The position numbers and the translations under genes are program-made. A stretch of 64,000 nucleotides of DNA. Origin: Tribonema minus. Lineage: Eukaryota > Sar > Xanthophyceae > Tribonematales > Tribonemataceae. Of the stretch, positions 32,901 through 44,800 are shown in pieces. The stretch lies in assembly GCA_017506865.1 (NCBI GenBank), contig JAFCMP010000434.1, positions 372,001 to 436,000 on the forward strand, in the 5' to 3' direction. How positions within the stretch are numbered: position 1 is the stretch's first letter; each line of letters opens with the position of its first letter. The notes below the pieces were generated by a model. The model saw only the letters and a program-made list of their open reading frames with translations. It did no database searches and was not told the origin of the DNA.

Positions 32901-34120
32901 GCGGAGAGCCAGGAGGTCGACTCCGATGGGGGCGCAGCCGCGGCGGCGGAGCCGGAGCCGGAGGTAGAAGATGGGGATGCGGCAGAAGCAGTGGAGGGCA
33001 AGAAACCAAAGAAGGACAAGAAGGAGAAGAAGGTGCGCGTTGCGTTTATGCAAACGCGCCCCCTGTGAGCGGTACTTCAAGTAGTGCAGTTTGCTGGGTG
33101 CGCGGGTGCGCATGAAGCGGGGGTTGTGCATCTAGCGTGGACGCTGCCAGCCATGTAAAGTTGTAAAGTCTTCACGTACGCGAGGAGCCAGAGACCGATA
33201 CCGTAAATGCCCGAGTAAACGAGTTCGTCTTGAAGTTTGGCTACATTCGTTATTTTCCAGCTGTTTTTGCAAGCTCCGCGCCAACCTGCAGGCATATGGT
33301 TGTTAGGGGGCGTTTACAAGGGGGGGGGGGGGCGTTGTTGCCCACTTTGCCCTGGCAAGCACGCCCATAGGCGTTTACAGGGGGGATGGGCTTGTACATG
33401 GGGGGGGGCGTTTACTCGGGCATTTACGGTACTCAGAGTGCTTCAAAAGCACTCCTTTAGTCGTATGCAAGAGGGGGCCTGTCGCATGGCACCCTGTCAC
33501 AGCGCTGTGCCGCCATTTTTGTGAAACGCCACTCATCAAGCGCCACTTGTTGCAGCTTGAGTGTAGTGTGTTGTGTGTCAAGGCGCACAGTTCACGCATT
33601 TTCAATTTGGATCAGTATCAGCAGCTCGTGTCTGAGATTCTGCTGTGGGCCGCTGATGCTATAGTTGGGTTTGGCCAGGGTCAGGGACACACAGCGCGTG
33701 TGCGCCCTCTTGTCCGGTGCAGAGCGTGCAAACTTGGCAATGACGCGACGCTTTACAATGCTTTTTTAAGCATTAGCAAGCACGCTCCTGGCCCGTTTGT
33801 GCCGCCCCTTGATGAAGCTCCACAGCTCTTGTGATACATGCCAGGTTCTCCCCAAAGTTGAACAGTTGCTGAAGGAGGTACTTCGGAAGTATCACCAATG
33901 TGCATGCTGTCGATCGAAGTACCCATGTCAGAACGCACCTGTCCATGTCTGTCCATGAACTTCTCAACGACACACACTTCAACTGTGACTTCCCCACGAC
34001 CTTACTGTGACTCTCCCTTGACTTGATGACAGCACCAAAGTCACACCGCCTCCTTCTCCTCTCGCTTCCGCACAGGACAAGAAAAAGAAGAAGGCCAAGG
34101 TTGACAGCGACGACGAATGA
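23986..34120 (+). CDS. NOP58: Nucleolar protein NOP58, box C/D snoRNP core, ten exons
   Basis: Exons: 23986-24030, 24334-24498, 24971-25080, 25778-25934, 28753-29064, 29464-29619, 30318-30551, 31777-31980, 32868-33032 and 34076-34120. They sum to 1593 nt (530 aa), the usual size of the family, and every phase closes. The start [15 protein letters not shown] and [13 protein letters not shown] are family hallmarks. A central coiled-coil/NOSIC part ([11 protein letters not shown]) leads to the Nop domain with [12 protein letters not shown] at residues 323-334, which grips the snoRNA k-turn and 15.5K/L7Ae protein. The tail (residues 460-530) alternates Lys and Glu/Asp ([10 protein letters not shown] ... 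DSDDE), as in known orthologs. NOP58 pairs with NOP56 and fibrillarin to guide rRNA 2'-O-methylation in the nucleolus. Intron 2 is GC-AG. Introns are long (up to 2.8 kb) and packed with exon-edge echoes. The call is secure; NOP56 is excluded by the start and tail. Confidence 0.97.
24499..24970 (+). other. GC-AG intron in NOP58
   Basis: The donor reads aag|gcaagt at 24499, the standard context of GC donors, and the acceptor cacag ends at 24970. Joining the two exons keeps phase 0 and family order (IEGKMGK then TLKKFLTKN). No GT donor nearby gives an open frame. Confidence 0.8.
25513..25777 (+). repeat. Exon-edge echoes: NOP58 exon 4 acceptor (2 copies)
   Basis: The acceptor plus first codons (gcag, then tgcaccaacgacagcggcgt) recur with cag ending at 25523, 25644 and 25777 (true). 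Spacings are 121 and 133 bp. After about 25 nt of exon likeness each echo returns to intron. Confidence 0.9.
27300..28110. repeat. Related GTACGCGTACGAG-rich blocks in NOP58 intron 4
   Basis: The blocks 27320-27440 and 28010-28110 share variants of acgggtacgagttaaa and gtacgcgtac in the same 2.8-kb intron. They could be ends of a degenerate small mobile element. No ORF or clean terminal repeat is seen. Confidence 0.4.
28320..28752 (+). repeat. Exon-edge echoes: NOP58 exon 5 acceptor (3 copies)
   Basis: The exon start (gtcgacacgatgatcgtgca) is echoed from 28328, 28448 and 28616; the true exon begins at 28753. The units also share cccagtacactgtgagta. Spacings are about 120, 168 and 137 bp. The 28616 copy keeps a TAG acceptor, the 28448 copy a CAG. 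Confidence 0.85.
29620..29890 (+). repeat. Exon-edge echoes: NOP58 exon 6 donor (2 copies)
   Basis: The exon end (ctcgtgggcgcgcggct ... gccaagcac) with donor gtgagcgatg recurs at 29671-29745 (donor after 29734, 115 bp from the true one) and, more decayed, at 29810-29885. The first echo keeps a functional-looking donor. Confidence 0.9.
30552..30960 (+). repeat. Exon-edge echoes: NOP58 exon 7 donor (3 copies)
   Basis: The last 60-80 nt of the exon (encoding [20 protein letters not shown]) recur three times downstream. Donors follow 30551 (true), 30677, about 30806 (mutated to gatga) and 30947. Spacings are about 126, 129 and 141 bp. Each unit ends with gttgaagttc-type sequence. Conservation is high enough to read the protein in the copies. 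Confidence 0.95.
31225..31776 (+). repeat. Exon-edge echoes: NOP58 exon 8 acceptor (3 copies)
   Basis: The start of exon 8 (gtggaggc(a/t)cg, encoding [16 protein letters not shown]) is echoed after CAG acceptors ending at 31261, 31438 and 31598; the true acceptor ends at 31776. Spacings are 177, 160 and 178 bp. About 70 nt of exon likeness is kept in each, together with the upstream catctt..(t/g)gaacgccag. The third echo has lost the frame. Confidence 0.95.
31981..32490 (+). repeat. Exon-edge echoes: NOP58 exon 8 donor (3 copies)
   Basis: The Lys-rich exon end with gaag|gtgagcg recurs with donors after 32094 and 32193, and a weaker gtgggc copy after 32484; the true donor follows 31980. Poly-G runs near 32118 and 32270 separate them. 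Decay increases with distance from the exon. Confidence 0.85.
32833..32850 (+). repeat. Interstitial telomere-type repeat (CCTAAC)n
   Basis: Three CCCTAA units lie 17 bp upstream of the NOP58 exon 9 acceptor, inside the polypyrimidine region. Confidence 0.8.
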
Positions 34121-35786
34121 CGCGCGGCAGCAGCGACTCAGCCCTGCATGCAGACAGAGCGGTAGGTATAGGTATCGACGTGCACATCATCAGCGTTAGG
34201 TTATGGTAGACGGCCGATGGTGCAAACGCGTGCGGCTCGGGTTGCGCAATCAGAGCTTTTGTGAGCCCAAGGGACTAGCGAGGGGCGCGCTGGCTGTAAG
34301 TGAATGGCCACACGCACGCTTCCCTTTTGCTCGTGGTCTCGCATTGCGCCGCTGCTGCTGCTGCCGCTTGTGATGCTGTGATGGCATGCATCACCACATT
34401 GCGCGTGCATGCACTTTTCACAAACTCTCCGAGTCGCTCATGCACGTAAAAGGCCACATGGGTTGATGTCAAGCTTGCTACAGAATTTACCCGTACCTAT
34501 TGACACAGTGCCTCAATGCGCACTGATGGCCGCTTGTACATGACATCGCCGAATGTATGTCTGGCGCGTTCGCATGCATTTCTTGCTTGGAATCATTCGG
34601 AATCATGCGGTGGCCTTGCAGACCCCCCTTGCAGACGCCTCTGCGTGTGGCACGGCATCACGCGCAGCATCCAATGCTTTTTGGCATTCACTGATGCCAT
34701 TCAGGCTGTGCGATAGGTATCGAGGTGCGCTGTGTCGACAACACCCAGGCCTTCACTTCCCTCGCCCCTCAGCCCCCCCACCAAGCCAACTACTTCAACT
34801 TCAAGTAGTACCTCAAATCGGCCGCGCCAACGCGGACACAAAATACGGCTCACACACCGGCTGAGCATTTGTGAGGCTTTCGCTTGCAAGTTTGAGTGTG
34901 ATCAGCACTGGCGAGTTACCGGTACTTACTAGTTGCAGCGCTAGGCGTCAAGAAGCCTACATACATGGAGGAACATGACGCTTTCTAAGCAATTGCTACC
35001 ACTGGTCTATTATGTCATCTGACATTGCTCACTGACAATCACAGATGGCGTCGTCACCCTGTACCCTTTGAATTGGCACACATGTTGAGGCTTGAAGTAT
35101 TGTTGTGCATCGTTTGTTAACCTTGTGAATGTCTTCTACGCGTCGCCATATCATGCCCATATGACGCACCAACCATATGCCCATATGACGCACTAACCAT
35201 ATGTAGAAGTCCTCATTCACCGTTCAGAATGAGTGCACTCTGACAACTCGCATCACTCACACAAGCGCATGCTTGACCGTGCTGCGTGGGGCCAGAGGAT
35301 GTGCCATGCATCCTCTAATATCTACATGGCTCAGCTGCGTCCTACACACACAAAGAACTGTCATTCGCATGGTCTGCGTACGTGTGAGTATTAAGGTGCC
35401 CCGCTGCCCCGCCGCTATGAACTTACTTCAGGGTGCAGCACAGCCGCTCATCGTGGAGCGGCAAATTGCGTCGTTCAGGCGCGGGAGGTGCGTTCAGCAA
35501 AGATGATGATGACTTACTTTTTCAGCGACGACGACCGAGACAGTTTTTGTCAGGTGTGTGCCGAATGACGGAGTTCACGACAATGCCGCGCCATGCCTCC
35601 ATGACAGGCGCAACTTTCAATTTCATCTGCTCCTTCAGCGACAACACGTTGCGCTCCCCACTCTCATCACGACTCTTGGTCCACCTCACGTACTTACATT
35701 AGAGGCGTCGGCCCGGGAAAAGGCCAGAAAAACGGTTACGTCAACCGTTGTTTGTGAGAAATCCGGTAGAAGGCAGACACACGGTG

Positions 35787-35817
<31 letters not shown>

Positions 35818-35887
35818 TACCACCCTATCTACAGCTTCACTCGGCCACCCACGCTCGAGAGAGAGCTGGAGGGAGCAGCAGTGGACC
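34121..35887. other. Intergenic region NOP58 to multicopper oxidase 1
   Basis: No gene is supportable. A 24-bp tandem duplication (cccatatgacgca(c/t)aaccat type) sits at 35155-35205. A (CA)n microsatellite at 35790-35815 lies about 75 bp upstream of the oxidase ATG, in the presumed 5' UTR or promoter. No TATA box was found. Confidence 0.4.
35790..35815. repeat. (CA)n microsatellite
   Basis: Thirteen or so CA dinucleotides lie just upstream of the multicopper oxidase 1 start codon. Confidence 0.95.
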
Positions 35888-38800
35888 ATGGTGCTGCCCA
35901 GCAAGAGGGCCGCGGTCGTATCCGTGCTGCTATGCCTGCTAGCAGACCAAGCATCCGCCATCTGCGATGAAGCGAACAGTTTCGAGAAGACCAGGTAAGA
36001 CATGATCCCAGCCTGCTGCGCACTTCTGCACGGAGCTGTCTGGCAGCACCTTGTAGCGTCATGCGCATGATGCGAGTTCGCTGTCGTGCTTTGAGAGTAT
36101 GCGGCTGATTTGCTCCTGTCGCTTTGTTGCCGAATGTACGCAGGGATCCTCTGGTGGCGAAGGCGGATTACGAGAACGCTAACTTCCTCTACGCCACGCG
36201 CACACCTCTCGGGTAAGCATGCGCATATCGATACGCCTGGCACGAACTGCGAGGTTAATCTCTGCTTCAAGTAGGGTCCGACGTTTCGAGCACTTATGTA
36301 TCTTACTGTTGCAGCATGGAGCAAAGGGCATGGTGCCATAGCATTGCCAGGTGGTCTCTGGCGCAACATCGCTGGGCGACGAGTCCAGGCAGTTTCATCG
36401 TCGCGTACGGTAAGCACGTTTCAGCCACCTTGCGTTTCTCGACAGCGAGTGATTTTCCGTCGCGTTGGACATGTTGGCAGCCCGGATTGCCATGCCCAGC
36501 CTGCATCGCGGCATGCCAATCCGGCCATGAGATGCCAAGCTGCATGACAGGCAGATGTATCCTATCAGCAGACTTTGGCTACTTCAGCAGCTTAGCCCTG
36601 TGGATTACTTGTCAAGTGGGCAGGAGTACGCAAGGAGATTTATCTCTCAGTCTGTAATGCAAGCAGCGCTTGAATGCAGTCTCGGTGCTGAAGATGCGTT
36701 CTGGTGGAAATTGGGGCTACGTTAGGGTTAGGTTGGGGTTCGGGGTCAGGTTGGGGTTAGTTGACTTGACGACGCACGCGTGCCGTCTGTGCGCCGAACC
36801 GGGCAAGCAGTATGGATTCTGTTTGAGCAGCGCGGGGTTGTTGAGACGTGCCGTGCACCTCGGCCCTGGGATTAGGGTGAGATTTCAGGTCGCTGGCAGT
36901 GGGTCATCTGGTCGCCGCTGCGGTCTTGTCCGCTTTGAGGTTAGGGGGTCTTGTCCGCTTTGACGTTAGGGCGAGATTAATAACGCGCTTTGGAGGTGCG
37001 TCAGGGTCAGAATGCGCGCACGCCCAGAACAATTGAAAAAAATACGAATAAAGCAATATGTGCGCGCGCCGTTCGTGTGCGGAGAGTCACGAGAGCGCGG
37101 CACCAGTCTGCGCTCATGCCTCTGCATCAACGGCTCAGCAGACTTACCCTAGCGCGGCCTTCTCTCCAGAGCACGCCGAACTTCATTTACCATATGAACT
37201 GTTCACTTACCATACCCCATCCCCTCCTCCGCCCCGCGTTCAGCCACTGCAATGCGGTCAAGGGGTTCCCTGCGAGTCTCGCACGGCCGGCGCTGTGGAG
37301 CACGCCCATGTTCACAGACAAGACCGGTGTCGTGAAGAACACGGCTCAAGTGCTCGATCTGCCGGTCATCCACGTGAGTGATGCACCATGTTGCGCAAAG
37401 TACGGCTTGACGTGCTCTCATTACTGGTGCGTCGTTGCGCTCGCTGACGACACCAGTTGAGCCTGGCATGCGCTTGCTGACTTTGCAAGGTCGTGTTGAT
37501 ACACCATGTTAGCGGGCACTGTGTCGGATGTATTCGCGGCGATTTCGTCGACAAGCTCCGATGACGTCGTCCGATCATGCGTCAGCGCGCGCCGCCGCCG
37601 CCGCAGGCATGCACGCACGAGGCCGCCACCTCGACATCTTCAAGTTTGAAGTAACTGTTGCCGTTGCTTTGATCACAGTACATTGGTCACGAACTGCACG
37701 CGTATTGCGACTCCTGCTGGTGGTGCAAACCCCTGACCGCCGCCGCGCTGCCCCTCCGCCGCTGCGGCCGCAGTCGTTCGCGCACGAGGGCCGCCACCTG
37801 GACGTCTACGAGCGCATCGACCTCATCGGCGTCAACGCCGACTTCTTTAAGGGATTCAACACGGACCCCGCCAAACCCACCGCCAACGACGCGTGCCGCC
37901 CCGCCGGCTACGTAGGGTGAGTCGCCCCTGACCCTCGTGTTACCCCTTCTGAGCCCTCTTGAAGTCCCTGAACAATCACCCCCCCCCGAACACATGCCAA
38001 TGACGCTTGCCGCCCCGCCGGCTACGTAGGGTGAGCCAACCCTGACCCTCACGTTATTTTTCCTTGCAACCCCTGAACCATCGGTCCTCCCCCTTCCGCC
38101 CCCCTCCCCCCAACACACACGAGACGCGTGCTGCGCCGCCGGCTTCGCAGGGCCAGCGAGTCACGGCTTGAAATGATGCGCATGAGCCCTCTGCAGCAGC
38201 AGTCTCCCCGCGCAGAACACCAATGTTCATATTGGCCGTGAGCTCTCTGCGGCAGTATGTAGCCCCCCAGCCCCCCCCCCCCCACACACACACACTCACG
38301 CGCGTGCGCACAATGAGATGTGGGCACGCGCGGGTGGCAGCGAGGGCGGGCAAGGCGCCCTTAGGGTTAGGGTTAGGGTTAGGGTGAGGCCTGGCTCCAC
38401 CACTGAGGTGCACTTGTTGATACCACCGGATCATCACGTGTGGCGTGCCTGGTGCAGCATCAGAGGCAGCGCTCCACGTCAGATCGCGCCACGTGCATGG
38501 ACATGGATGCGCCAGCGCGCTGCCGCCGCCGCGGCGCTTGATGCACCTCACACTTGAATTTTGATTTGCAGGCGCACCTGTCGCGCTTGAAGTGCGCGGC
38601 GGGGGCTCGCCTCACGCGTCTCAACTGTACGTCACACTTCAAGTACAGAAGCTGATTGGGTCGCGCTCTGTCTTTTGCCATCCCGCACCCGCACGCGCAT
38701 CCTGACGTACAGCAGCGCCACGCAGGGCGCATTCACGCCCGGCCCCACTGTACTTCATACTTGAAGTTCATACTTGAAGTGCGAAAGCTGAGATCTGCCT

Positions 38801-41800
38801 CCGTTCTTTGACTCCCCGCTATGCAGGACGCGCATCCTGACATACAGCTCCGCTACGCAGGGCGCCTTCACCCCCGGGCCCACGCACAAGAACTGCGTCG
38901 GCCGCCAGTCCATCGTCCGCTTCTGCAACAACCTGCCGCCCGACTTCACGGGCGCTGCCGTGCACCTCCATGGCTCAGCATCCACGGGCGCGTACGGTAA
39001 GAATTGGTGACGCTGCAGAATTAGGGTCTCGTTTAAGACCTAAGTTGGGCCAGGCCGTGATGCGCTTCTGCGGCCATCCGACGGCGGACTTTATTGGCGC
39101 GGCAGTGCACGTCCACGGCTCAGCGTCCACGTGCGCGTACGGTGAGCACTGCTGTCGCAGCACGTGATACGGGCACGCGATGTGCTGTTGCAGTTGTGAG
39201 GCTCGCTTGGGAAGGTCATGTTGAAGTGCATCGTGCGCGCTTGCAAAGCGCCTACTACATGGGCACTCACGCCAACTACCTGAGCACTGATGTCGAGTTG
39301 TGGCGTCAACGACTCGGCCTCTGAGGGGCCTTGATATTTTGAGAGCAAGTCCAGTACTGGTTGCACTTGGTGTGTGCCAGTTGAAGTTGGGGAGCAGGCG
39401 CTGGGGGACCGTGCGCCTCGCTGAGCATTGCTGCCATTGTACTGTGCGGCAAATTTACGCAGTACCATGGATAAAATCGTAAGGGCTGTAACCCATGCCA
39501 AGCGTGTTGGGGTATGCTGGTAGCTGCTGATCGCACTTGCAGTTGTCACTTGCAGCTTGAACTGATGCCCCCCCTGCCGCCGCCTTCTGTTCCCTCCTTG
39601 TTTGCTGCTGCACTGCTGCCGCCGCTGCCGCCACCGCCGCCACCGCCGCCGCCGATGAAACTGACAGACGGATGGGCAGACGACCTGTTCACCCTTGGAA
39701 GTGAGTATTTGCGCACAGTAAAGTTGCCAAATCAATGGGAAACGTTTCGGAATCGAAGTGCACAAAAGCAACGTTGTCTGAGGTGCGGGGATTATCTGCT
39801 GCAGCATCGCGCAATGCCGTGAAGCGGTTCACTGTGCATGCGGTCACCGCTGCACCAGGGACCCCCCCCCCCCCCACCCCCAGAGCTCTGTACATACCGT
39901 TGTGTGCAAATGGATGTTCCTCAGTCGCGAGCGTACTACGTCGCCGGCACTTCTGCGTAAGTGTATCAGGCAGGACTGACCATATGAAACTTGTGTCTCA
40001 ATCATGAATGCATCCCCTGTTTCGTTCATGAATGAACTCCTGTTTCACTCATGAATGAACCCCCCTGTTTCACGTGCCGTCACCTGCAGAGTGCAAGGAT
40101 TACCACTACCCCAACAACAGGGCCACCCACCTGTGGTACCACGACCACACCATCGACTTCACCGCGGTGAGTTGAGGGTTACATATGGGATGTCATGAAC
40201 GCAGAAGTTCTTAGGGATAGGGTTAGGGTTAGGGTTAGCATCAAGGCAGAACTTCATCAAGGCAGAAGTTCATGCAACTACCTTGATGCTTCTAGAACCT
40301 GTATGCGTGTTTTTGCCAATATGTTGTACTTCCACAGGCACTGTAGTGTCTACTTTCAACATGCACTTGAACATCACGTGCCTCACGTGCGCTTGCTGTT
40401 GGTCAAACCCCTGTCGCAGGACAACACGTACCACGGCCTCGCGGGCAACTCCTTCTTGTATAAATACAGGCATATGTTGTGAAAATGTTTGTCAATAACA
40501 ATCCTCATGCAACACTTGTTGGCGTCATTTGGCTGACGCACGGAGTACGCTGTTGGTTGTGCAAACATTTCGTTCAGGACAACACGTACCACGGCCTCGC
40601 AGGCAACTACTTTGTGCGTGACTGCGACGCCCCCGTGGAGCTCAACTACATGCCCAAGGACCCCTACAACGTGCCCCTCGTGCTCAAGGTGCGTCCCCCG
40701 TTGAAGTCTGCCTTGAAGTTATCACCGACACGTGCTTCGGTGCCGCACAGCAGCGGTCGGGCTATCGTGAGCGCGGTCGTCATTTGTGCGCCTGCCGTGA
40801 AGAGGCGCCTTGATTGCATGCTCCTTCCCGAAATTTCCTCGAAACAGTTCTGTGACGTCGCATTGCAAGTAAGCGTACGCGGCCGCCGCGCGGCGCACCT
40901 CATACTTGAAGTCTGACTTGAAATTGCCATGGAAGTAGAAGTTGACGTCCTGCTAGACCACGTGGTTGCCGGCACGCTTGCCAACTTGCCTCATTGTAGT
41001 CTTTGTGTGACTTTGCACCTGCACTCAACCCCACCCCCTGGCCCTGTGCCCGTAAATCTGATCTCAATGTGGCCTTCATGGCAGTTTACGCTGCGCAGCG
41101 TAGTGCCTCCTTCAGGTACATCAGGTAGCCCTATCTTCACCTGAAGGGGTGGATGTAGACCTTGCTTTCAGGGCAGTCGCGAACACCCATCCAATGACGT
41201 GCAAGACTCCAAGACTCAGACTTGTGACTCATCCCCCCTGTCTCACTTGCACCTGCGCAGGACGTGGTCTTTGACAACAAGGTCGGCCCCGGCGGCATCC
41301 TGCCCCTTATCTACCAGGGCGGTTTCCGCCCGCACGTTGGCAGCGCTCACGTCAACAACATCTACGGGTGAGTCTTTGAACTTCAAGAACCAGACTTCAA
41401 CAAAGTATTGCATGTCCTCAGCAGAGTAATGTCAAGGACCATCGTGGGCAGATGACGTGTTTGTTGCAGCGTTGGCAGCGCTCACGTCAACAACATCTAC
41501 GGGTGAGTCCCGGACTCTGATTCAGACTCTGAGTCCGCATGTTGGCAGCGGGCACGTACCTGGCCCCCTAATTGCCTGCAATTGACAACTTCAATGTTGA
41601 TGTATAGTATATTATCTGCCCTGCGGTGACGTCCAGCTGATCAACGGCCGCACGTGGCCGTGATGAAGGTGGAGAGACATACTCACTTACCTAAACCCCC
41701 TGCGCACTTTACCTGGGTACCCCACAAGTTCATTTTGTAACTGACAACTTTAACTTTGATGTATTCTCTGCCCTGCAGTGACATCCAGCTGGTCAACGGC

Positions 41801-44800
41801 CGCACCTGGCCCGTGATGAAGGTGGAGAGGCGTACCTACCGCTTCAGCCAGCTCAACGCGTCCAACAGCCGCCAGTACAGCGTCAAGTGGCTCGCGGAGA
41901 CGGCCGACGGAAAGACGCAGGCCTGGGTCGACTTCTACCTCGTTAGTGAGTGCTCCCACATGAGTGGTCTCGCATGTATATGGACATCACACCCTGGAAT
42001 TGTTCCGTAGTGTGAGCTGCCGAAGAGCGTTGCAACACGGTCTAGATTCAGAATGCTGTTGAGCTTGGTTGGTGCTGTTGAACAGATCTGCTCTGGCTGT
42101 TTCGCGCCTGGGTTGGCTTCTACCTCGTTGGTGGGTATTGAGAGCGGCGTCAGCAGTATTTTCAAAAACCGAACCTATTCCCAATTTGCTTTGTCATGAT
42201 CAGCAGCTGCGCTCACTTGCCAAGTGCGCGCATCTATTACTCCTTGTCTAATGGATCGCCTTTTGATGCCCGCCAAAAGGAAAAAAGCGCGTACATGAGC
42301 CATACCAGCCTCAAGCCCCTCATGAACGCCTCCTCTGCGCCCCCTCACTCTTCTTCATGAAGTTCAATTTGAAGTTCATTGTGAGCCATGCATGCCAGCC
42401 TCATGCCCCTCGTGAAAGCCTCCTCTGCGCCCCCCTCACCCTTGATTATGAAGTTCAAATTTGAAGTTCATTGTAAAGTTCACTGTGGACGCTCCGTGTG
42501 CGCTGCATACCTACCCCCGCAGACACTCAGACCCCCCTCCGCACCCCCCTCACCCTTGTTCATGAAGTTGACTGTGGAGTTCACTGTGGACGCTCCGTTT
42601 GCGTTGCATACCTACCCCCGCAGACACTGACGGCGGCGAGCTCCAGGTCGCCCGTAAGCTGCGCCACCTGCACCACACCGTGGCGGAGCGCTATGAGTAC
42701 CTCATCAAGTGAGTGACTCGTCCATACTTTGCGAGTGACTTGTGAGTGACTCGTGTGCTGAACCGCAATGCCCTGCAGGCACATCCTGCCAGCGCCAGCA
42801 TATTTCGTACTTCTATCACTGAAAGGCAATTGCTTCATCCTCAGCGAGTGCCGCACAATAGCTCCACGTGCTATGAGTGCCACACACACTGTAGTTCTGT
42901 GTGTCTGGCCAGACAGGCGTAGACAACCCCAATCTAACCCTAACACCCCCCCCCACACACACACACAATTTCACCCCTCTGCAGCTTCGCCCCCGCGGGC
43001 CTCCCCCCCATCACCAACGGCGTGTGGAAGTACGTGTACTTTGTCAACGACTACGGACAGAAGCCCAACTCCGACGCCAACCCGTTCTTCTGCAAGAGCC
43101 ACCTGCTGGCCCGCTTCGACCTCGATGAGCTGCCCCTCAACACGGACCCGCGCCTCGCAGCGGGTGTCGACGCCGCCGGCGCCTGGCCGCCCCCAACGGA
43201 GACCTCCAAGGTGAGCGCTGCTGTCCGCCCTAGCCCTAGGGTTAGGGCTAGGGTTAGGCCTAGCCCTAATACTGACTCTAGGCCTTAACGTACCCCTGGT
43301 GATCCCCAATGGAGACCTCCAAGGGGAGCCCCGGGTAGCCGTTAGGTTAGCACCGATCATATGTTCGCAGCCGATGCCCCAGTAATGTCCAGCCCCCCCC
43401 CCCCCCCTGCCCGCCCTCCTGCAGATGTTTCAGAGGATCTCTTTTTGGCATGTGCGTGAGCCGCTTTTGCACATGCACATCTACTGTATATCACTTGAAG
43501 TCATACTTGTGGGGTAATCCGATTTGTTCGTTGTCACTTCAATGTTCTGATATCATTGTTCTCGCATCTTAATTGTTTCTTGACTTGTCTGATTTGCTTA
43601 TTTTTTCCCTCACTCTTGTTGAATACAGGGCGCTCTCAACACGTTCCGCGGCCTGCACAACCTCATCAGCAACACGGAGTACGAGGCGTACAAGAAGCGC
43701 GCGCTGGCCGGCGACTTTGACAGGGTGAGTGACTTGGACTCTGAGACCCAGACTCATCTTGGCATGATAATGCACATTTTTTTTACGAATGCATGTGCAG
43801 TTTTGCAAGCGCATTGCAAGGGCCATCGCCATGGCCCGATGCCTCGCGCGCCATGGGGGCAGGCCCCTCATGTAGACCTTACGAGGGTACAGAGCCCCCC
43901 TCAAGTAGACGTTATGGGGGCTACAACCCCCCTGATGTATACTTCTGATACAGTAGACTTGACCTTGTATACTCTGCAAAGTATACAAGACCGCCTGCTG
44001 CGGATCAGATCAGGCAGTAAATCCAGACTCACCACACACTCTCAAGTCCTTCAACTTGAAGTTGCCTCCCACGCCATACGCCGTCCGGCTGTGTGCACTA
44101 GCACAAACCCTAGCCCTACCCCTGCTCTCCCTGATCCTGACCCTACCCTGCTCTCCCTCCGCTTTGTGCAGCAATTCCAATTCAACCCCTCTGGTGGGCA
44201 GTGGGCTGTCAACGGCGTCACGTGGCACGACACCTTCAACCGCATCCTGGCCAACCCCGCGCGCGACGGCATCGAGCTCTGGAAGATCCAGGTGAGATCT
44301 AGGGCTTGGGACTAATCCTAGCGCTAGTGTTGACACGCAGCACATTTACGTTCAGTTGCTTCCTGGCCAACCCACGCACGACGGCATCGAGCTCTGGAAG
44401 ATCCAGGTAACATCTAGGGCTTGGGACTAACCCTAGTGCCTACCCTAGTGCTAGAATTGACACATGGCACAATACGTTTCATTGCATAGTGGCCAACCCC
44501 GCAGGCGACGGCGGCTTCGAGCTCTGAGATCTAGGGCTTGGGGCTAACCCTAGTGCTAGGGTTCACACCTGGCCCTAGGCCGCAGCTGGGCCTGACCGTA
44601 TGACACGCATCAAAAATCTCTCATGTTGATACATGCATGAAAAGGCTGGCCGCTTATGACGGCTCACCGAGCGGGCATGATAGGTGTCCCGCAGAGGGTT
44701 GCATAAGCCCAAATTGCTGAAATGGTGCCGCTCGAGCAGGCATCAACAATGCTGCTTGTCATGCACTACAGCTGGCGCGGCTGGCGCCACCCCGTGCACG

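Noticed and set aside
36270-36420. Candidate extra exon of oxidase 1 after gttgcag near 36314
   Set aside because: Joining exon 2 directly to 37244 keeps phase and matches the paralog exactly; adding this piece breaks the correspondence.
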